Assembly (NCBI GenBank): GCA_947493495.1
Contig: CANLRN010000030.1
Coordinates: forward strand, 1-45,426
Length of the DNA: 45,426 bases
Direction: 5' to 3'
From: an uncultured Aquimarina sp.
Lineage (GTDB): Bacteria > Bacteroidota > Bacteroidia > Flavobacteriales > Flavobacteriaceae
The first letter of the stretch is position 1. The number at the start of each line of letters is the position of its first letter. This document shows positions 41,590 to 45,426 of the stretch, in pieces. Under the pieces are notes generated by a model. The model had not been told where the DNA came from and searched no databases. It saw nothing but the letters and a program-made list of their open reading frames with translations. The translations under genes and the position numbers were made by a program.

Positions 41590-42102
41590 GGTTTTGTCTA
41601 TTTCTTCCACAATTTCTTCAATCGATTTTTTATCTGTAGAAATATGATAAGCTGCTTGATTATAATAAAAAGAACGTTCGAATACATGTTTTCGGATAAA
41701 ATCTTTGAGTTCGGTATCGGAACTTATATGAGCTATTAATGGACGTTTCTCTTTTTCTACTATAAGTCTTTTTACCAATTCATCTAAAGATGTTTTTAAA
41801 TAGATACTCTTTACCAACTCTGTCTCTTTAATATACTCCATATTACCTGAAAAACAAGGAGTTCCTCCTCCGAGTGACAAAATGGTATTCGTACGACTAT
41901 CAATAATCTCTTTTAGATACTCCGTTTCTTTTTTTCTAAAATAAATTTCACCCTTATCTTTAAAAATCTGTGGTATCTTCTTATTTTCTTTCTTTTCTAT
42001 GTAGTTATCTAAATCAATATACTCCATATTCATTTTTGCAGCTAAGTCAATCCCAATGGAAGATTTACCACATCCCATATATCCTAACAAAACAATATTC
42101 AT
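41581..42102 (-). CDS. aroK: shikimate kinase
   Basis: A 173-residue kinase that makes shikimate-3-phosphate in aromatic amino acid synthesis. Walker A G-Y-M-G-C-G-K-S is at 7-14; the shikimate-contacting D30/D32 region (Y-I-D-L-D), F-R-K-K-E near 55-59 and G-G-G at 78-80 (S-L-G-G-G-T-P) are in place. The lid region contains E-K-R-P-L-I. Length is normal. Single gene, convergent with the phosphoribosyltransferase and divergent from the tRNA cluster. Confidence 0.95.
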   Translation of the reverse strand: MNIVLLGYMGCGKSSIGIDLAAKMNMEYIDLDNYIEKKENKKIPQIFKDKGEIYFRKKETEYLKEIIDSRTNTILSLGGGTPCFSGNMEYIKETELVKSIYLKTSLDELVKRLIVEKEKRPLIAHISSDTELKDFIRKHVFERSFYYNQAAYHISTDKKSIEEIVEEIDKTLF

Positions 42103-42177
42103 ATATCTAAAATTAATTCATTATTCCTTGAAAGAAATCACTTTTAAAATAAAAAACAAATTTATAGTAAATTCTTC

Positions 42178-42207
42178 TTGAAAAATAAATTAATGATAGT
42201 ATATTTG
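42178..42207 (+). promoter_or_regulatory. promoter of the tRNA cluster
   Basis: TTG (42178-42180), 19 bases, then TATATTTG (42200-42207), an exact match to the Bacteroidota form and 27 bp before the first tRNA. Confidence 0.85.
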
Positions 42208-42234
42208 CACCCGCATTGAAGAAAAGAAATATAT

Positions 42235-42307
42235 GACCGGGTAGCTCAGTTGGTAGAGCATCTCCCTTTTAAGGAGAGGGTCCTGGGTTCGAGCCCCAGC
42301 CCGGTCA
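42235..42307 (+). tRNA. tRNA-Lys (anticodon TTT), copy 1
   Basis: Cloverleaf: acceptor GACCGGG/CCCGGTC, D arm GCTC/GAGC, anticodon stem TCTCC/GGAGA with loop CTTTTAA (anticodon TTT), T arm CTGGG/CCCAG. The 3' CCA is not encoded. Confidence 0.97.
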
Positions 42308-42386
42308 CAAATAAGTATTTTTAGTGATATTTTACTAAGTTATACAATAAAAGGTTCATAGAAATTCATTCTATCAATATAGTAAT

Positions 42387-42459
42387 GACCGGGTAGCTCA
42401 GTTGGTAGAGCATCTCCCTTTTAAGGAGAGGGTCCTGGGTTCGAGCCCCAGCCCGGTCA
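42387..42459 (+). tRNA. tRNA-Lys (anticodon TTT), copy 2
   Basis: Identical in sequence to copy 1, including about 11 bases downstream (ACAAATAAGTA), which points to a tandem duplication. Same transcript likely. Confidence 0.97.
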
Positions 42460-42520
42460 CAAATAAGTATCACAATTTTTTTGTGGTACTTTTTTAATTT
42501 ATACTATATTGTATCATATT

Positions 42521-42604
42521 GCCCAGGTGCTGGAATTGGTAGACAGGCATGGTTGAGGGCCATGTGTCCATTAGGGCGTGCGGGTTCGACTCCCGCTCTG
42601 GGCA
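42521..42604 (+). tRNA. tRNA-Leu (anticodon GAG)
   Basis: 84 nt with a long variable arm. Acceptor GCCCAGG/TCTGGGC (one G-T pair), anticodon stem CATGG/CCATG with loop TTGAGGG (anticodon GAG), T arm CGGG/CCCG. The 3' CCA is not encoded. Last gene of the cluster. Confidence 0.96.
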
Positions 42605-42606
42605 CT

Positions 42607-42650
42607 TTTTGTTCGTAAAGGGACATGGTTTTGTTCGTTAAGATACATAG
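42607..42650. repeat. two tandem 22-bp repeats after tRNA-Leu
   Basis: TTTTGTTCGTAAAGGGACAT-GG (42607-42628) is followed directly by TTTTGTTCGTTAAGATACAT-AG (42629-42650), 18 of 22 bases the same. Repeats of this form occur at the ends of some insertion sequences, so this may be a mobile-element scar next to the tRNA. No transposase is present. Confidence 0.5.
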
Positions 42651-42749
42651 TTTACACAAGTTAAAGATTAGATGTTTACACTAAATTAATTTCTAACCTT
42701 GTCGATTGTTGTTTATGTCTTAGGTTTCTTTGATCAAACAAACCTAAAA

Positions 42750-42907
42750 ATGCATTTCTATAATATACTTTCCAAATACAATTACCTAATTCTAGAATTC
42801 CTACATATTTTCCTTTTAAAGCTGCGGTTAAATATACCCTGGATCTATGTAGGAATGACCAATCAGCTCTATAAACGATTAAATCAACATAATAAAACCC
42901 GTAGATA
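42750..42907 (+). pseudogene. truncated GIY-YIG endonuclease-like relic
   Basis: The reading frame from 42750 gives M-H-F-Y-N-I-L-S-K, then some 25 unrelated hydrophobic residues, then W-I-Y-V-G-M-T-N-Q-L-Y-K-R-L-N-Q-H-N-K-T-R-R-Y-Y. The last part matches the second strand and helix of GIY-YIG nuclease domains (Y-I-G-x-T-N-x-L-x-x-R-L-x-x-H-N). The domain's remaining ~45 residues, with the metal-binding Glu, are missing because the frame runs into the antisense of the oligopeptidase gene. The first half also looks disturbed. It lies beside the tRNA cluster and a short tandem repeat, which fits a decayed insertion. The boundary at the 5' end is uncertain. Confidence 0.55.
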
Positions 42908-45094
42908 TTACTGTTTAATCCCTTCTAAGTCTAGCATAAATGCATAATTCAATGCAGATCTCTTATATCGTTCAAAACGTCCTGAAGCTCCTCCGTGACC
43001 TGTTTCCATATCGCAATCCATAATTAATAAGTTATCATCTGTTTTTAATTCTCTAAGTTTAGCAATCCATTTAGCAGGCTCCCAATACTGTACTTGGCTA
43101 TCCCAATAACCTGTAGTAATTAATATGTTAGGGTATGCTTTTACCTCTACATTATCATAAGGAGAATAGGATTTCATGTAATCATAATATTCTTTATTCT
43201 TAGGATTTCCCCATTCATCAAACTCGAATGTTGTTAGTGGTATCGTTTCGTCCATCATAGTAGAAATCACATCTACAAATGGTACAGCAGCAACTACTCC
43301 ATTCCAAAGTTCTGGTTTCATATTTAATATCGCTCCCATTAATAATCCACCAGCACTACCTCCCATCGCATACATATGGTCTGAACTGGTGTATCCTTCT
43401 TTTACTAAGAAATCACCTACATCTATAAAATCGGTAAAAGTATTCTTCTTTTTTAATAGCTTACCATCTTCATACCAATGCCTTCCCATTTCTTGTCCTC
43501 CTCTAATATGTGCCATTGCATACACAAATCCACGATCTAACAAACTCAATCTCGTCGAAGTAAAATAAGGTTCTGTACTGCTACCATAAGATCCATAAGA
43601 ATACAATAATAAAGGCGTGTTTGCACTTTTTTTCGTTCCCTTTTTGTATACTAAGGATATTGGCACTTTTACTCCATCCCTTGCTGTAGCATACAAACGT
43701 TCTGATACATAATTATTTTTATTAAAATCTGGATCAATGACTTCTTGTTCTTTTAGAATAGTTTGTTCTTTAGTATCCATATTATAATCGATGGTACTAA
43801 TAGGAGTCGTTAACGAAGTATAACCATAACGCAAGATATTTGTATCAAAATCAAGATTGGTTGTAGGATATGTAAAATATGCTGGATCATTAAACTCAAT
43901 ATAATGATCTTGTTCTCCATTCCATTTCATTACGCGTAGGGTACTTAATCCATCAACACGTTCCCCAAGCGCAAGATTATTTTTAAAAACTGTGAAGTTT
44001 TGTAATAAAATATCATTTCTATGTGGTATAACATCCGCCCAATTTTCTTTAGTTGTGGCAGTTATTGGTGTCTTTACTAATTTAAAATTCTTAGCATCAA
44101 GGTTTGTCCTAATATAAAAATGATCTTCAAAATGAGCTACACTATACTCTAAGTTCTTTTCTCTCGGTTGGATTATTTTCCATGCTCCATTAGGCATATT
44201 TGCATCTAGATATCTATATTCTGTAGATAATGTTTGGTCGCTACCAATAAAAATATATTTATCGGATTTTGATTTATATACAAATGTGCTAAACGTATCA
44301 TCTTTTTCGTTAAAAACCAATTCGTCTTCTGATTGATCTGTTCCTAAAACATGTTTGTAGATTTTATTTGCTCTAAGCGTTATTGAGTCTTTAGAAGTAT
44401 AAAAAACTGTTTTGTTATCATTCGCCCAGGTTACCCCTCCTGTAGTATTAACTAGCTTATCAGAAAGTATTTCATTAGTAGATAAGTTCTTAAAGTATAC
44501 CGTATATCTACGTCTAGATACAGTATCAATTCCATAAGCTAGCATTTTATTATCTTGGCTAATAGATCTTCCAGCTAACGCAAAATAAGCAAGTCCTTTT
44601 GCCATTTTTGGGCCATTAAGCATAATTTCTTCTTCAGCATTATCCTCCAATTTTTTCCTGCAATACAGTGCATAATCCATTCCTTTCTCAAAACGTGTAT
44701 AGTAGGAATACCCATTATCAGTATATGGAACAGAAGAATCATCTTTTTTAATGCGACCAACAATCTCATCAAACAATGTTTTCTGAAGACTATCCGTGTG
44801 CTTCATCGCTGCATCCTTATAGTCATTTTCTGCATTTAGATAATCTAATACATCTTGTGTTTGTGTGTCAGGAGTTTTTGCATTTTTTTGATCATCACTT
44901 AAACGCATCCAGAAATAATTATCTAATCGTGTATCTGCGTGAGCTGTGAGCTTTTTTTCTACTTTTTTAGCAACAGGTACTTCTAATGATTGATATGATT
45001 TTAATTTTGTTTTTGTCTTTTCTTCAGTATTCGAAGTACAGCTAATAAAAAAGACTGTTAGGATAAAAAGAATACTACTATAATTAAGTTTCAT
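42908..45094 (-). CDS. S9A oligopeptidase B-like lipoprotein peptidase
   Basis: A 728-residue prolyl-oligopeptidase-family enzyme with a lipoprotein signal (lipobox I-S-C, C19), so it is membrane-anchored in the envelope. The N-terminal beta-propeller spans about 80-450. The C-terminal alpha/beta-hydrolase carries S580 (G-G-S-A-G-G), D665 (G-Y-W-D-S-Q-V) and H700 (T-G-H-G-G). The segments R-G-G-Q-E-M-G-R-H-W-Y-E-D-G-K and F-E-F-D-E-W-G-N-P are typical of oligopeptidase B, which cuts small peptides after basic residues. The acidic pair that selects basic residues was not traced, so specificity is open. A 14-bp perfect palindrome lies 42 bp upstream. Confidence 0.93.
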   Translation of the reverse strand: MKLNYSSILFILTVFFISCTSNTEEKTKTKLKSYQSLEVPVAKKVEKKLTAHADTRLDNYFWMRLSDDQKNAKTPDTQTQDVLDYLNAENDYKDAAMKHTDSLQKTLFDEIVGRIKKDDSSVPYTDNGYSYYTRFEKGMDYALYCRKKLEDNAEEEIMLNGPKMAKGLAYFALAGRSISQDNKMLAYGIDTVSRRRYTVYFKNLSTNEILSDKLVNTTGGVTWANDNKTVFYTSKDSITLRANKIYKHVLGTDQSEDELVFNEKDDTFSTFVYKSKSDKYIFIGSDQTLSTEYRYLDANMPNGAWKIIQPREKNLEYSVAHFEDHFYIRTNLDAKNFKLVKTPITATTKENWADVIPHRNDILLQNFTVFKNNLALGERVDGLSTLRVMKWNGEQDHYIEFNDPAYFTYPTTNLDFDTNILRYGYTSLTTPISTIDYNMDTKEQTILKEQEVIDPDFNKNNYVSERLYATARDGVKVPISLVYKKGTKKSANTPLLLYSYGSYGSSTEPYFTSTRLSLLDRGFVYAMAHIRGGQEMGRHWYEDGKLLKKKNTFTDFIDVGDFLVKEGYTSSDHMYAMGGSAGGLLMGAILNMKPELWNGVVAAVPFVDVISTMMDETIPLTTFEFDEWGNPKNKEYYDYMKSYSPYDNVEVKAYPNILITTGYWDSQVQYWEPAKWIAKLRELKTDDNLLIMDCDMETGHGGASGRFERYKRSALNYAFMLDLEGIKQ

Positions 45095-45135
45095 AAGGTC
45101 TAATTTTTGATTGAAATTTCTTATATATTAATAAA

Positions 45136-45149
45136 GTGGTTTAAACCAC
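45136..45149. promoter_or_regulatory. 14-bp perfect palindrome, possible operator
   Basis: GTGGTTTAAACCAC is its own reverse complement and lies 42 bp upstream of the oligopeptidase start. A homodimeric repressor site is one possibility; no regulator is identified. Confidence 0.3.
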
Positions 45150-45276
45150 CTCAATACTTGATTTGTGTATTTTTTAAAAGTAGTAATAATCCTTTGATTT
45201 ATTTAATACTTTTAAAAAAGTATAACTATATAATAGTGTCTTAATACCTATAAATGTTACCATAAAATAAATAGTT

Positions 45277-45426
45277 TAACCCGCATTCATAAATTTTCTA
45301 TTGCATTCCATCTAACTAAATTTTAATACGCTGATTGTAAGGTTGTTTTACAATCTTCTTTTTCTTTTTTTCATTGCCAAAAAAAGAAACAAAAAAGTCT
45401 AGTCTTATGAAATTTTATCTAAAAAT
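45277..45426. repeat. possible fourth copy of the TAACCCG palindromic family, cut by window end
   Basis: Begins TAACCCGCATTCATAAATTT and then TTCTATTGCATTCC, which resembles the terminal sequence of the copies at 2490, 12498 and 13213 but with rearranged spacing. The far end lies outside the window. Confidence 0.4.

Larger units (their letters stand above)
45095..45426. other. 332-bp spacer upstream of the oligopeptidase gene
   Basis: Holds the palindrome GTGGTTTAAACCAC (45136-45149) and, from 45277, a repeat-like segment cut by the window end. No coding sequence and no clear TAnnTTTG promoter for the minus-strand gene were recognised. Confidence 0.45.

Noticed and set aside
42235..42604. 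tRNA cluster as an integration site of a genomic island
   Set aside because: No integrase and no duplicated tRNA end were found. The second tRNA-Lys is a complete tandem copy rather than an attachment-site fragment.

Overview
The window looks like chromosomal DNA of a marine-type flavobacterium (Bacteroidota, Flavobacteriaceae; an Aquimarina- or Kordia-like organism is my guess). The signs are low G+C, promoters of the Bacteroidota form TTG-N19-TAnnTTTG, a gliding-motility lipoprotein (GldI), a split transketolase, many lipoproteins and Sec-exported proteins, and TPR-fused membrane sensors. Most of it is ordinary core genome; the accessory part is the first ~8.6 kb.

Region 1 (1-8.6 kb) is the most unusual. 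A membrane-spanning TPR/AraC one-component regulator (218-1891) is followed by four small genes (1984-3417). Each encodes a 62-72-residue RiPP-type precursor with a near-identical leader (K-L-S-L-D-K-I-K-I-A-K-L) ending in Gly-Gly. Each core is variable in the middle but ends in the shared block S-T-K-T-x-P-L-G-Y-T-x-x-C. Converging on them is an operon of two paralogous TPR histidine kinases with almost identical transmitter halves and one LytTR response regulator. No maturation enzyme or exporter lies in the window. I read this as a lanthipeptide-like or peptide-signalling locus; that is an inference.

Region 2 (8.6-17 kb) holds a DinB-like protein, an exported coiled-coil protein, umuC and umuD in the reverse of the usual order, a sugar-porter MFS gene followed by an SDR, and ndk. 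Large spacers here carry palindromic repeat elements.

Region 3 (17-31.9 kb) holds nrnA-gldI-cyclophilin/FKBP as one operon, pepD, a DUF3810 membrane protein with an HExxH motif, a pair of amidohydrolase-fold proteins with partly lost metal ligands, lipoproteins, an exported 'asparagine synthetase B'-labelled protein and dnaB.

Region 4 (31.9-45.4 kb) holds accA, the tight tgt-lptG-eamA operon, split transketolase, an outer-membrane beta-barrel protein, an FKBP lipoprotein interrupted by Asp-rich repeats, an S4 protein, a phosphoribosyltransferase, aroK, tRNA-Lys x2 and tRNA-Leu, a truncated GIY-YIG relic and an S9 oligopeptidase.

A dispersed palindromic repeat family (three full copies and one possible copy cut by the window end) and three further inverted-repeat elements lie in the intergenic spaces. 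Two elements sit inside the precursor array.
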